A DNA stretch of 64,000 nucleotides from Maribacter litoralis. Lineage in GTDB: Bacteria; Bacteroidota; Bacteroidia; Flavobacteriales; Flavobacteriaceae. The notes under the pieces are model-generated. The model was not told the origin of the DNA. It worked only from the letters and a program-made list of their open reading frames with translations, and ran no database searches. The position numbers were made by a program, and so were the translations under genes. Shown in pieces: positions 26,910 through 35,118 of this stretch (positions are counted from its first letter, which is position 1; each line of letters starts with the position of its first letter). The stretch lies in the NCBI RefSeq assembly GCF_003075045.1, contig NZ_QCZD01000001.1, forward strand, positions 1,395,710-1,459,709, written 5' to 3'.

Positions 26910-27542
26910 ATGAGTACTATTTTAAATAAGTTAAACTGGCGTTATGCCACCAAAAATTTCGACAGCTCTAAACAAGTGAGCAACGAAGATTTGAATACAT
27001 TGTTAGAAGCTGGAAGACTAACAGCTTCTTCTTACGGTTTGCAACCTTATGAGATTTATGTAATCAAAAATGAGGAAGTAAGAAAAGAATTAAGAAAAGC
27101 TTCTTATGACCAACCGCAAATAACAGACGCATCTTGTATTATTGTTTTAGCCAACAAGCCTACCTTTGATGATAGTATGATAGATGAATACATAGCTAAT
27201 ATTATGAAAGTTCGCGGTCTAAGTAAAGAGGATCTTGAAGGGTTTTCCAAAACAATGAAATCAACTCTTTTAGACCTTCCAGATGCTTACAAAGGCGCAT
27301 GGACTTCTAATCAAGCCTATATTGTTTTAGGTAACCTTATGACGATTGCCGCTGAAATGGAAATTGATACCTGCCCTATGGAAGGTTTTGACAAAGAGCA
27401 ATACAATGAGATATTAGGCCTAACAAACAAAGGTTTAAACGCCGCGGTAGTGCTGGCCGTTGGATACCGATCATCTGAAGATGCAACACAGCATTATCCA
27501 AAAGTAAGATACCCAGAAGAACAAATTATTACACATATATAA
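26910..27542 (+). CDS. Nitroreductase family protein (NAD(P)H-dependent oxidoreductase)
   Basis: A 210-residue FMN enzyme of the NfsB/nitroreductase family. The N-terminal MSTILNKLNWRYATKNFDSS, the FMN-binding segment LEAGRLTASSYGLQPYEIY, the dimer core (LGNLMTIAAEMEIDTCPMEGFDKEQ) and the C-terminal AVVLAVGYRSSED are all family-like. It uses NAD(P)H to reduce nitro compounds, quinones or similar. Co-transcription with marR upstream and yceI 30 nt downstream suggests a role in handling redox-active compounds. Confidence 0.92.
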   Translation: MSTILNKLNWRYATKNFDSSKQVSNEDLNTLLEAGRLTASSYGLQPYEIYVIKNEEVRKELRKASYDQPQITDASCIIVLANKPTFDDSMIDEYIANIMKVRGLSKEDLEGFSKTMKSTLLDLPDAYKGAWTSNQAYIVLGNLMTIAAEMEIDTCPMEGFDKEQYNEILGLTNKGLNAAVVLAVGYRSSEDATQHYPKVRYPEEQIITHI

Positions 27543-27572
27543 ATTAAACACAATCATTTTAAAATTAGAAAC

Positions 27573-28154
27573 ATGAAAAAATCATTATTAAGTTTAGTAT
27601 TCGTAGCTGTTTTTGGCTTTAGCGCAACTGCTACTACCCCAATTGACGGAGAAAAGAAAGAAGTAAAAGTTAGTGAAAGTACAGTTACCTGGAAGGGCTA
27701 CAAAGTTACCGGTGCGCACAACGGTAGCATAAACCTAAAATCTGGCCATTTAGAAATGAACGGCAAAAAATTGACAGGAGGGGAATTTGTGGTTGATATG
27801 ACTTCAATTACCGTAAACGACCTTGAAGCTGGTAAGGGAAAAGAAAAATTAGAAGGACATTTAAAATCCGCAGATTTCTTTGGTGTTGAAAACAACCCAA
27901 CATCAAAATTGGTTTTTACTTCCGTTAAACCTATGAACGATAATTCATACACTGTAACCGGAGACCTTACCATTAAAGGCATAACTAAACCTGTAACTCT
28001 AGTTGTTTCTATGTTCGAAAACAAAGCTACTGCTACTGTAAAGATTGACAGAACAAAATTTGATATTAAGTATGGTTCAGGAAGCTTCTTTGACAATTTA
28101 GGTGATAAAGCTATCTATGATGATTTCGATTTAGTAGTTGATCTAGCACTATAA
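27573..28154 (+). CDS. YceI family periplasmic protein
   Basis: A 193-residue YceI-family protein: a lipocalin-like barrel that binds polyisoprenoid or similar lipids. The signal peptide is clear (MKKSLLSLVFVAVFGFSATA). The body has the family pattern VTWKGYKVTGAHNGSINLKS, GKEKLEGHLKSADFF, KLVFTSVKPM and LTIKGITKPV. It is the last gene of the marR-nitroreductase-yceI unit and is followed by a strong terminator. Confidence 0.93.
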   Translation: MKKSLLSLVFVAVFGFSATATTPIDGEKKEVKVSESTVTWKGYKVTGAHNGSINLKSGHLEMNGKKLTGGEFVVDMTSITVNDLEAGKGKEKLEGHLKSADFFGVENNPTSKLVFTSVKPMNDNSYTVTGDLTIKGITKPVTLVVSMFENKATATVKIDRTKFDIKYGSGSFFDNLGDKAIYDDFDLVVDLAL

Positions 28155-28196
28155 CACCCATTAAATTCCATTGACCCTGTGGAATTACAACAATTT

Positions 28197-28236
28197 AAAA
28201 TCCCTTTGAGATATATTCAAAGGGATTTTTATTTTT
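28197..28236 (+). terminator. Terminator of the marR-yceI operon
   Basis: A perfect 13-bp stem (28197-28209 with 28217-28229) around a 7-nt loop is followed by a T-rich tail to 28236. Confidence 0.92.
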
Positions 28237-28248
28237 GCCAAGGTAAAG

Positions 28249-28279
28249 TTTGAAAGTTTAAATTTCCTTTTTATATTTG
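28249..28279 (+). promoter_or_regulatory. Promoter of the trp operon
   Basis: TTTG at 28249-28252 and TATATTTG at 28272-28279 are separated by 19 bases, an exact match to the Bacteroidota TTTG-N19-TAnnTTTG consensus. The start point is expected around 28283-28287, almost on the leader ATG. Confidence 0.8.
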
Positions 28280-28286
28280 GTGCTCA

Positions 28287-28343
28287 ATGAAAAATTTAAT
28301 CGCAAATACTTGGTGGTGGAACAACTTACGAAAAACATCGTGA
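28287..28343 (+). CDS. trpL: Tryptophan operon leader peptide
   Basis: This 18-codon ORF encodes MKNLIANTWWWNNLRKTS, with three consecutive Trp codons at 28311-28319. It lies between the trp promoter and the trpE attenuator hairpin. A ribosome short of Trp-tRNA would stall at these codons, leaving 28338-28349 free to form the antiterminator; a ribosome reaching the TGA at 28341 would cover it. It is too short for ordinary gene finding. The ATG lies at or only a few bases after the expected transcription start, so it may be translated as a leaderless message. Confidence 0.85.
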   Translation: MKNLIANTWWWNNLRKTS

Positions 28344-28407
28344 GCACAGCATCATTGTAGTAAAACTATATAAAGGCTTGTCATCACGACAAGCCTTCTT
28401 TATTTTA
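28338..28407 (+). promoter_or_regulatory. trp attenuator: antiterminator and Rho-independent terminator
   Basis: The terminator is a perfect 10-bp stem (28373-28382 with 28388-28397, 5-nt loop) followed by CTTTATTTTAT. The competing antiterminator pairs 28338-28344 and 28346-28349 with 28378-28382 and 28384-28389 (TCGTGAG..ACAG against TTGTC.TCACGA, one bulge on each side), which removes both arms of the terminator. A third pairing, 28280-28286 with 28341-28347 (GTGCTCA/TGAGCAC), could block the antiterminator if those bases are in the transcript. Confidence 0.85.
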
Positions 28408-28422
28408 TAAAAGTACCTATGT

Positions 28423-29820
28423 ATGGCCTATCAATTTAAAACATATCATAAAAAAATACTTGCCGATACCGTTACCCCGGTAAGTGTCTACTTAAAAATT
28501 AGAGACCGTTTTCCAAATAGCATTCTTTTGGAAAGTAGCGACTATCATGCAAACAACAACAGTTTTTCTTATATCTGTTGCAACCCAATTGCATCTATTA
28601 AAGTGGAAAATGAAGTTATTACCAAACAATTTCCAGATGGTGTTATAGAAGATATTGAAATAACACCAGAAATTGATGTGGTCAACTGTATCGATTCTTT
28701 CAGCAAAACTTTTAAAGCTGATGACAATGACTATAAATTCATTAATAACGGCTTGTTTGGCTATATGGCTTACGACGCCGTTCGGTATTTTGAAGATGTA
28801 GATATATCGGTTAAAGATGACTCTGTTCATATTCCAGATATTTACTATGCCGTGTATCAAAATATCATAGCTATAAATCATTATAAGAATGAAGCATATC
28901 TTTTTGCTCATTGTTACAATACCGAGAACAATATCCCTGAACTGGAACAACTTCTAAACATTAGAAATTTTGCCACCTACAACTTTAAGATCGAAGGAGA
29001 AAGAGAATCTAATTTAGAAGATGAAGATTACAGAAAACATGTTGAATTAGCTAAAAAACACTGTCAACGTGGCGATGTTTTTCAGTTGGTGTTAAGCAGA
29101 CGTTTTTCCCAAGGTTTTAAAGGTGATGAGTTTAATGTATATAGAGCTTTACGTTCTGTAAATCCATCTCCATATCTATTCTATTTTGATTATGGTGATT
29201 TCAAAATATTTGGAAGCTCTCCAGAAGCGCAACTGATCGTTAGCGAAGGTAAAGCTGAAATACACCCTATTGCGGGTACTTTTAAAAGAACCGGTAACGA
29301 TGAACAAGATGCTCAACTTGCGAAAGAATTGAAAACGGACAATAAGGAAAACAGTGAGCACGTGATGTTAGTAGATCTTGCCCGTAACGACCTTAGTAGA
29401 AACGGTAGTGTTGTACAGGTAGAAAACTATAGAGAGGTGCAATTTTTCTCCCATGTTATACACTTAGTTTCTAAGGTTACAGGAATGAAGAAAAGTGATA
29501 TTCCTACCATGAAAGTGGTAGCTGACACTTTCCCTGCCGGTACATTAAGTGGCGCTCCAAAACACATGGCCATGCAACTTATTGAAAAATATGAAAAAAC
29601 CAGTCGTGGGTATTATGGTGGAGCTATAGGTTTCATGGATTTCTCAGGAAATTTTAATCACGCCATTATGATCAGAACATTTTTAAGTAAAAATCATAAA
29701 CTACATTACCAAGCTGGTGCCGGATTGGTCGCTGCATCAAACCCAGAAAGCGAACTACAAGAAACATATAACAAACTAGGCGCTTTGACCAAGGCATTAG
29801 AAATAGCTGAAGACATATAA
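28423..29820 (+). CDS. trpE: Anthranilate synthase component I
   Basis: TrpE converts chorismate to anthranilate using ammonia from TrpG, the first step of Trp synthesis. The 465-residue product has the chorismate-binding core (HPIAGTFKRTG, NKENSEHVMLVDLARNDLSR, FPAGTLSGAPKHMAMQLIE, GGAIGFMDFSGNFNHAIMIR). The LLESS motif at residues 35-39 is the Trp feedback-inhibition element of TrpE proteins, favouring TrpE over a PabB role. It starts 79 nt after the leader peptide stop and is followed 1 nt later by trpG. Confidence 0.97.
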   Translation: MAYQFKTYHKKILADTVTPVSVYLKIRDRFPNSILLESSDYHANNNSFSYICCNPIASIKVENEVITKQFPDGVIEDIEITPEIDVVNCIDSFSKTFKADDNDYKFINNGLFGYMAYDAVRYFEDVDISVKDDSVHIPDIYYAVYQNIIAINHYKNEAYLFAHCYNTENNIPELEQLLNIRNFATYNFKIEGERESNLEDEDYRKHVELAKKHCQRGDVFQLVLSRRFSQGFKGDEFNVYRALRSVNPSPYLFYFDYGDFKIFGSSPEAQLIVSEGKAEIHPIAGTFKRTGNDEQDAQLAKELKTDNKENSEHVMLVDLARNDLSRNGSVVQVENYREVQFFSHVIHLVSKVTGMKKSDIPTMKVVADTFPAGTLSGAPKHMAMQLIEKYEKTSRGYYGGAIGFMDFSGNFNHAIMIRTFLSKNHKLHYQAGAGLVAASNPESELQETYNKLGALTKALEIAEDI

Positions 29821-29821
29821 A

Positions 29822-30385
29822 ATGAAGAAAACATTAGTTATAGATAATTACGATAGTTTCACTTATAACCTAGTGCATTATTTAGAGGAATTAGGTTGTG
29901 AAGTTATTGTAAAACGTAATGACCAGCTTACCCTAGAAGAGGTTGATGCATTTGATAAAATTGTACTTTCTCCAGGTCCAGGTATTCCTGATGAAGCTGG
30001 ATTATTAAAACAAATCATCAAAAAATATGCACCTACCAAAAGTATTTTTGGAGTTTGTTTGGGGCAACAGGCAATCGCTGAAGTATTTGGTGGTTCCTTA
30101 ATAAATTTGGATGAAGTGTATCACGGTATTGCAACTAAAATAAAAATCACAAAGGATGATATTATTTTTGAAGGACTTCCAAATGAAATTGAAGTTGGCA
30201 GATACCATTCTTGGGTTGTAAATCCTGATTTACCGGAAGTTTTAGAAGCAACATCTGTAGATGAAAACGGACAAATAATGTCTTTACGCCATAAGGAATA
30301 TGATGTACATGCCGTGCAATTTCACCCCGAATCGGTGCTTACCCCGGAAGGAAAAAAAATGTTAGAAAATTGGTTGAACGCTTAA
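29822..30385 (+). CDS. trpG: Anthranilate synthase component II (glutamine amidotransferase)
   Basis: The 187-residue class I glutamine amidotransferase supplies ammonia to TrpE. The nucleophile Cys79 lies in GVCLGQQAIAEVFGG and the catalytic His/Glu in VQFHPESVL. The oxyanion-hole motif SPGPGIPDEAG is present. It directly abuts trpE and may also serve aminodeoxychorismate synthase if a PabB exists elsewhere. Confidence 0.96.
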   Translation: MKKTLVIDNYDSFTYNLVHYLEELGCEVIVKRNDQLTLEEVDAFDKIVLSPGPGIPDEAGLLKQIIKKYAPTKSIFGVCLGQQAIAEVFGGSLINLDEVYHGIATKIKITKDDIIFEGLPNEIEVGRYHSWVVNPDLPEVLEATSVDENGQIMSLRHKEYDVHAVQFHPESVLTPEGKKMLENWLNA

Positions 30386-30421
30386 ACCAGCCTTAAGAAC
30401 CAACTATATAGTATTACAAAA

Positions 30422-31417
30422 ATGAAAGAAACATTAAACAAGCTTATAAATCACGAGATACTTTCTAAAGAAGATGCCAAACGCATTTTGGTGAATATCG
30501 CAAAGGGTGATTACAACACAAGTCAGATCGCGGCTTTCTTGACCGTCTATATGATGCGAAGCATTACCATTGAAGAATTAGAGGGTTTTAGAGATGCTTT
30601 GTTAGATTTATGTTTGGCGGTAGATTTATCTGCTTACAATCCTATTGACCTTTGTGGTACTGGAGGTGATGGTAAAGACACTTTTAATATTTCTACACTG
30701 GCTTCTTTTGTTACCGCTGGTGCAGGTGTAAAAGTCACTAAACATGGTAATTATGGGGTTTCCTCTAAATGTGGTAGTAGTAATGTGATGGAATTTTTAG
30801 GAATAAAATTCAGCAACGATGCCGGCTTTCTTGAAAAATGTATTGATGAGGCAGGTATTTGTGTATTACACGCTCCCCTATTTCATCCTGCTATGAAAAA
30901 TGTGGCTCCTATTCGTAAAGATTTAGCAGTAAAAACGTTCTTTAATATGTTAGGCCCAATGGTAAACCCTGCATTTCCAAAGAACCAAATGGTGGGTGTT
31001 TTTAACCTTGAGCTAGCTCGTATGTATGGCTATCTTTATCAGAAAACCGATAAGAATTTTACTGTGCTACATGCTTTAGACGGTTATGACGAAATATCAT
31101 TGACAGGTAGCACCAAGACCATTTCAAATACTACCGAGGCGATGCTAAAACCATCTGATTTTGGTGTGGCAGAAATTAAACAATCGGATATTGTTGGTGG
31201 TGATGGTATAGAATCATCCGCGCAAATTTTCATGAACGTTTTACAAGGCAAAGGTACTGAGCCGCAAAACAATGTGGTATGTGCCAATGCAGGTATCGCC
31301 ATTGCTACGGTAGAAAACCTAACTCCTATTGAGGGTTTTGAAAAAGCTAAGGAATCGCTATTAAGTGGTAACGGGTTGGTAGCTTTAAAAAAAATACAGG
31401 AACTGAGTAAAAATTAA
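30422..31417 (+). CDS. trpD: Anthranilate phosphoribosyltransferase
   Basis: This enzyme transfers the phosphoribosyl group from PRPP to anthranilate. The 331-residue protein shows the PRPP loop CGTGGDGKDTFNIST, then KHGNYGVSSKCGSSNVMEFLG and HPAMKNVAPIRKDLAVKTFFN, all diagnostic. It follows trpG by 36 nt. It is a stand-alone enzyme, not fused to trpG as in enterics. Confidence 0.97.
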   Translation: MKETLNKLINHEILSKEDAKRILVNIAKGDYNTSQIAAFLTVYMMRSITIEELEGFRDALLDLCLAVDLSAYNPIDLCGTGGDGKDTFNISTLASFVTAGAGVKVTKHGNYGVSSKCGSSNVMEFLGIKFSNDAGFLEKCIDEAGICVLHAPLFHPAMKNVAPIRKDLAVKTFFNMLGPMVNPAFPKNQMVGVFNLELARMYGYLYQKTDKNFTVLHALDGYDEISLTGSTKTISNTTEAMLKPSDFGVAEIKQSDIVGGDGIESSAQIFMNVLQGKGTEPQNNVVCANAGIAIATVENLTPIEGFEKAKESLLSGNGLVALKKIQELSKN

Positions 31418-31466
31418 ATCGAATGCCGTGTCTCGAATTATCGAGACTATAATAAACATATATGTT

Positions 31467-32252
31467 ATGAATATTCTAGATAAGATTGTAGCGGATAAAC
31501 GAAAGGAAATTGAATTAAAAAGTTTGATTTTTCCAGCCGCTCAATACACACATTCGGTAATTTTTAAAAGAGACACTTTTTCTTTGGCTCAAGCGCTTAG
31601 AAATAGTGACACGGGAATAATCTCTGAATTTAAACGCAGATCTCCGTCTAAAAAAACCATTAATCAGAATGCCAATGTTGGGCAGGTAGCAATGGGATAT
31701 GAAAAAGCAGGCGTTTGCGGTATGAGCGTATTGACCGATATTAAATATTTTGGTGGTTCTTTAGAAGATTTAATAATTGCCAGGGCTTCCGCACAAATCC
31801 CTTTACTCCGCAAAGAATTTATAATCAGTGAATACCAAATTATAGAAGCAAAAGCTTATGGTGCCGATGTTATACTTTTAATAGCTGCAGTGCTGACTAG
31901 GGAAGAAATTAAAAAATTCTCTGAATTGGCAAAAAGCTTGGGTCTAGATGTACTCTTAGAGGTTCATAACGAAGAAGAGCTTCACAAATCTATTATGCCC
32001 AGTATAGATATGTTAGGTGTTAACAATAGAAATTTAAAGACTTTTGAGGTTAGTTTAGAGACTAGCAAATCACTTTCAAACTTAATTCCCGATGATTTTG
32101 TAAAAGTGTCCGAAAGCGGAATCAGCTCTATTGAAGCTATTAAAGAGTTGAAGGAATATGGCTATCAAGGTTTTCTTATTGGTGAAAATTTTATGAAAAC
32201 CGACAACCCAGGTAAAAGCGCCATAACGTTCATAAAAGATTTAAAAAAATAA
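31467..32252 (+). CDS. trpC: Indole-3-glycerol phosphate synthase
   Basis: TrpC closes the indole ring from CdRP. Starting at MNILDKIVADKRKEIELK (the family N-terminus) the protein has 261 residues; an ATG at 31428 adds 13 unrelated residues and is rejected. Catalytic blocks ISEFKRRSPSKK, LTDIKYFGGSLEDL, LRKEFIISEYQIIEAKAYGAD, VNNRNLKTFEVS and SESGISSIEAI are intact. It is a separate gene from trpF, which starts 1 nt after its stop. Confidence 0.95.
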   Translation: MNILDKIVADKRKEIELKSLIFPAAQYTHSVIFKRDTFSLAQALRNSDTGIISEFKRRSPSKKTINQNANVGQVAMGYEKAGVCGMSVLTDIKYFGGSLEDLIIARASAQIPLLRKEFIISEYQIIEAKAYGADVILLIAAVLTREEIKKFSELAKSLGLDVLLEVHNEEELHKSIMPSIDMLGVNNRNLKTFEVSLETSKSLSNLIPDDFVKVSESGISSIEAIKELKEYGYQGFLIGENFMKTDNPGKSAITFIKDLKK

Positions 32253-32253
32253 T

Positions 32254-32880
32254 ATGAAACTCAAAATCTGCGGAATGAAACTAAATACATCTGATGTTGC
32301 TCAATTGCAACCAGATTATCTTGGTTTTATATTTTGGAAACCTTCATCGAGGTATTTTAAAGGTGAAACTCCAGATTTACCACATCAAATTAGTAAAATT
32401 GGTGTTTTTGTGGATGCAGATATAGATGATGTCATTAAAATTGTTAATAAGCATCAGTTACAAGGAGTTCAATTGCATGGTCATGAGAGTGTTGAATACT
32501 GCGTACAAGTTGCTTCCGAATTAAAAAAATGCAATCAGAAGGTCGAAATTATTAAAGTTTTCTCCATAAAGGAAGCATTCAATTTTGATGTACTAACACC
32601 TTATGAAAATGTTTGCGACTATTATCTTTTTGACACCAAAGGAAAGTTACCTGGTGGTAATGGTTACACATTTAATTGGTCTGTCTTAAAAGATTACCCT
32701 TCTACCAAACCTTTCTTTTTAAGCGGTGGAATTGGGCTGAACAATCTTGATAAGATTAATGAATTTTTAAAAAGCCCCGAGTCTAAGTATTGCTATGCCA
32801 TTGATGTAAATAGCAGATTTGAAATAGAACCGGGTTTAAAAAATATTGAAGAATTACAAAAGTTTAAAGAAGCGCTATGA
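32254..32880 (+). CDS. trpF: Phosphoribosylanthranilate isomerase
   Basis: This TIM-barrel isomerase converts PRA to CdRP. The 208-residue protein begins [11 protein letters not shown], with the catalytic Cys in the KICGMK motif. The GVQLHGHES strand, [17 protein letters not shown] and the phosphate-binding [11 protein letters not shown] follow. Its stop overlaps the trpB start by 4 nt (ATGA), indicating coupled translation. Confidence 0.95.
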   Translation: MKLKICGMKLNTSDVAQLQPDYLGFIFWKPSSRYFKGETPDLPHQISKIGVFVDADIDDVIKIVNKHQLQGVQLHGHESVEYCVQVASELKKCNQKVEIIKVFSIKEAFNFDVLTPYENVCDYYLFDTKGKLPGGNGYTFNWSVLKDYPSTKPFFLSGGIGLNNLDKINEFLKSPESKYCYAIDVNSRFEIEPGLKNIEELQKFKEAL

Positions 32881-34061
32881 ATTATAATGCTGACGAAAAA
32901 GGATACTACGGTGAATTTGGCGGTGCCTTTATTCCCGAAATGTTGTACCCAAACGTTGAAGAGCTACGACAAAATTATTTAAAACTGATGTATGAAGATT
33001 CTTTTCAGAAAGAATTCAATCAGCTTTTAAAAGACTATGTTGGTAGACCTTCTCCCCTATATTTTGCTAAACGACTTTCTGAAAAGCACGGCTGTAAAAT
33101 ATATTTAAAAAGAGAAGATCTAAACCACACTGGTGCGCACAAAGTAAATAATACCATTGGTCAGATTCTAATGGCTCAAAAGCTAGGTAAGACAAGAATT
33201 ATTGCCGAAACTGGTGCTGGGCAACATGGTGTCGCCACTGCTACCGTTTGTGCTTTAATGGGCATGGAATGTATTGTTTATATGGGCGAAATTGATATTG
33301 CCCGTCAAGCACCTAACGTGGCTCGTATGAAAATGTTAGGCGCAGAAGTAAGACCTGCAAAATCAGGTAGTAGAACCCTAAAAGATGCCACGAACGAAGC
33401 TATTAGAGATTGGATCAATAATCCGGTAGACACCCATTATATTATTGGGTCAGCTATTGGCCCGCATCCTTACCCAGATATGGTAACCCGTTTTCAATCT
33501 GTAATTTCAGAGGAAATAAAATGGCAATTAAAAGAGAAAGAAGGTCGTGAAAACCCTGATTATGTAGTGGCTTGTATCGGTGGTGGCAGTAATGCAGCTG
33601 GTACGTACTACCATTTTTTGCATGAACCTGATGTTGGTATTATTGCGGTTGAAGCTGCCGGTAAAGGTATAGATTCCGGAGAAAGCGCAGCTACATCGGC
33701 ACTTGGCAAAGTTGGGATAATTCATGGTTGTAAAACTATGCTAATGCAAACAACAGATGGTCAAATTACTGAACCCTATTCTATTTCCGCAGGATTAGAT
33801 TATCCTGGTGTTGGTCCAATGCACTCGCATCTATATAAATCTGGTCGTGCTGAATTCTATTCTGCTACGGATGATGAAGCAATGGCTGCCGGTCTTGAGT
33901 TATCTAAATTGGAAGGTATTATTCCTGCAATTGAAACGGGACATGCATTTGCAATTTTTGAACATAAAAAATTCAAAAAAGATGATGTTGTTGTTATCAG
34001 CCTTTCCGGTCGTGGAGATAAAGATTTAAATACTTACATAGATTACTTTAAGCTAGCATAA
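32877..34061 (+). CDS. trpB: Tryptophan synthase beta chain
   Basis: TrpB condenses indole with serine in a PLP reaction. The 394-residue protein has the PLP lysine motif [13 protein letters not shown], the catalytic-loop segment [14 protein letters not shown] and the phosphate-binding [13 protein letters not shown]. It begins [14 protein letters not shown], the TrpB1 type that pairs with TrpA. It overlaps trpF by 4 nt and is followed by trpA after 7 nt. Confidence 0.98.
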   Translation: MNYNADEKGYYGEFGGAFIPEMLYPNVEELRQNYLKLMYEDSFQKEFNQLLKDYVGRPSPLYFAKRLSEKHGCKIYLKREDLNHTGAHKVNNTIGQILMAQKLGKTRIIAETGAGQHGVATATVCALMGMECIVYMGEIDIARQAPNVARMKMLGAEVRPAKSGSRTLKDATNEAIRDWINNPVDTHYIIGSAIGPHPYPDMVTRFQSVISEEIKWQLKEKEGRENPDYVVACIGGGSNAAGTYYHFLHEPDVGIIAVEAAGKGIDSGESAATSALGKVGIIHGCKTMLMQTTDGQITEPYSISAGLDYPGVGPMHSHLYKSGRAEFYSATDDEAMAAGLELSKLEGIIPAIETGHAFAIFEHKKFKKDDVVVISLSGRGDKDLNTYIDYFKLA

Positions 34062-34068
34062 CTTTATT

Positions 34069-34833
34069 ATGAGCAATAGAATTACCACAAAATTACAAGA
34101 AGGCAAAAAACTCCTTTCCATATATTTTACTGCTGGTTATCCTGCACTCAACGATACCGTTAAAATCATTGAAGATTTAGAAAAAAACGGTGTTGATATG
34201 ATCGAAATAGGGTTACCATTTAGTGATCCTTTAGCAGACGGACCAACAATTCAAGAAAGCTCTACTGCTGCATTGAAAAACGGAATGACCACCGAAATTC
34301 TTTTTAAGCAGCTAAAGGACATTCGTAAATCGGTTTCAATCCCATTAATTATTATGGGTTATTTCAACCCGATGTTACAATATGGTGTGGAGGCTTTTTG
34401 CAAAAAATGTCAGGAAATTGGTATCGACGGACTTATTCTACCCGATTTACCGCTCGATGTTTATCAAGACGAGTACGAAGAAACGTTTAAAAAATACGGA
34501 CTTTTAAATGTTTTCCTTATTACCCCACAAACTAGTGATGAGCGGATCCAACAAATCGATAACGCCTCAAACGGATTCATTTACATGGTAAGTTCTGCGA
34601 GTGTTACAGGATCAAAATCTGGTTTTGGTCAAGAACAAGAGAATTACTTTGAGCGTATCGCTAACATGAAATTAAAGAATCCACAAATTGTTGGTTTCGG
34701 TATTAAAGACGAAGAAACTTTTAAGCAAGCTACCAAAACAGCTAAAGGAGCCATTATAGGTTCTGCTTTTATTAAGCACTTGACTGCAAGCGGAGTACAT
34801 TCTATTGCAGAGTTTGTAAAAACTATCCGTTAA
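34069..34833 (+). CDS. trpA: Tryptophan synthase alpha chain
   Basis: TrpA cleaves indole-3-glycerol phosphate and channels indole to TrpB. The 254-residue TIM barrel carries the catalytic Glu/Asp segment MIEIGLPFSDPLADGPTIQ, the GLILPDLPLDVY block and the phosphate site GFGIKDEETF with GAIIGSAFI. It is the last gene of the trpEGDCFBA operon. Confidence 0.97.
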   Translation: MSNRITTKLQEGKKLLSIYFTAGYPALNDTVKIIEDLEKNGVDMIEIGLPFSDPLADGPTIQESSTAALKNGMTTEILFKQLKDIRKSVSIPLIIMGYFNPMLQYGVEAFCKKCQEIGIDGLILPDLPLDVYQDEYEETFKKYGLLNVFLITPQTSDERIQQIDNASNGFIYMVSSASVTGSKSGFGQEQENYFERIANMKLKNPQIVGFGIKDEETFKQATKTAKGAIIGSAFIKHLTASGVHSIAEFVKTIR

Positions 34834-34855
34834 TTACAATAGTGTTCCTCTAACT

Positions 34856-34901
34856 ATGGTATAAGAACGACCAATCTTTAGGTTATTCTTATACCATTTT
34901 T
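34856..34901 (+). terminator. Terminator of the trp operon
   Basis: A 12-bp perfect stem (ATGGTATAAGAA at 34856-34867 with TTCTTATACCAT at 34886-34897) is followed by a T-run. The remaining sequence to 35118 holds no recognisable gene. Confidence 0.88.
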
Positions 34902-35118
34902 AATTTCTACGATTTAAAATGGGACCATTATAAAGCTTATCATCAAGCATCTATTACTCCATTTAATGTTGCGGTCAACAATCGCATGCCCTAGTAAATT
35001 AGATGATATGTTTTTACTATTATTTTTTTAGTTTCCTTTAACACAGGTAAGCATCCTTTTTCATGTTCTTTTCCCTGCAATTTGCTTACATTTAGAGAAT
35101 ATATCTACGTGAACCAAC

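Noticed and set aside
19650-28154. Defence system or biosynthetic gene cluster
   Set aside because: The genes are ordinary metabolic, transport and stress genes; no nuclease-helicase, toxin-antitoxin, NRPS/PKS or similar sets are visible here or elsewhere in the window.
28492-28950. 152-residue minus-strand ORF inside trpE
   Set aside because: It is a shadow of trpE; no family similarity or independent signals.
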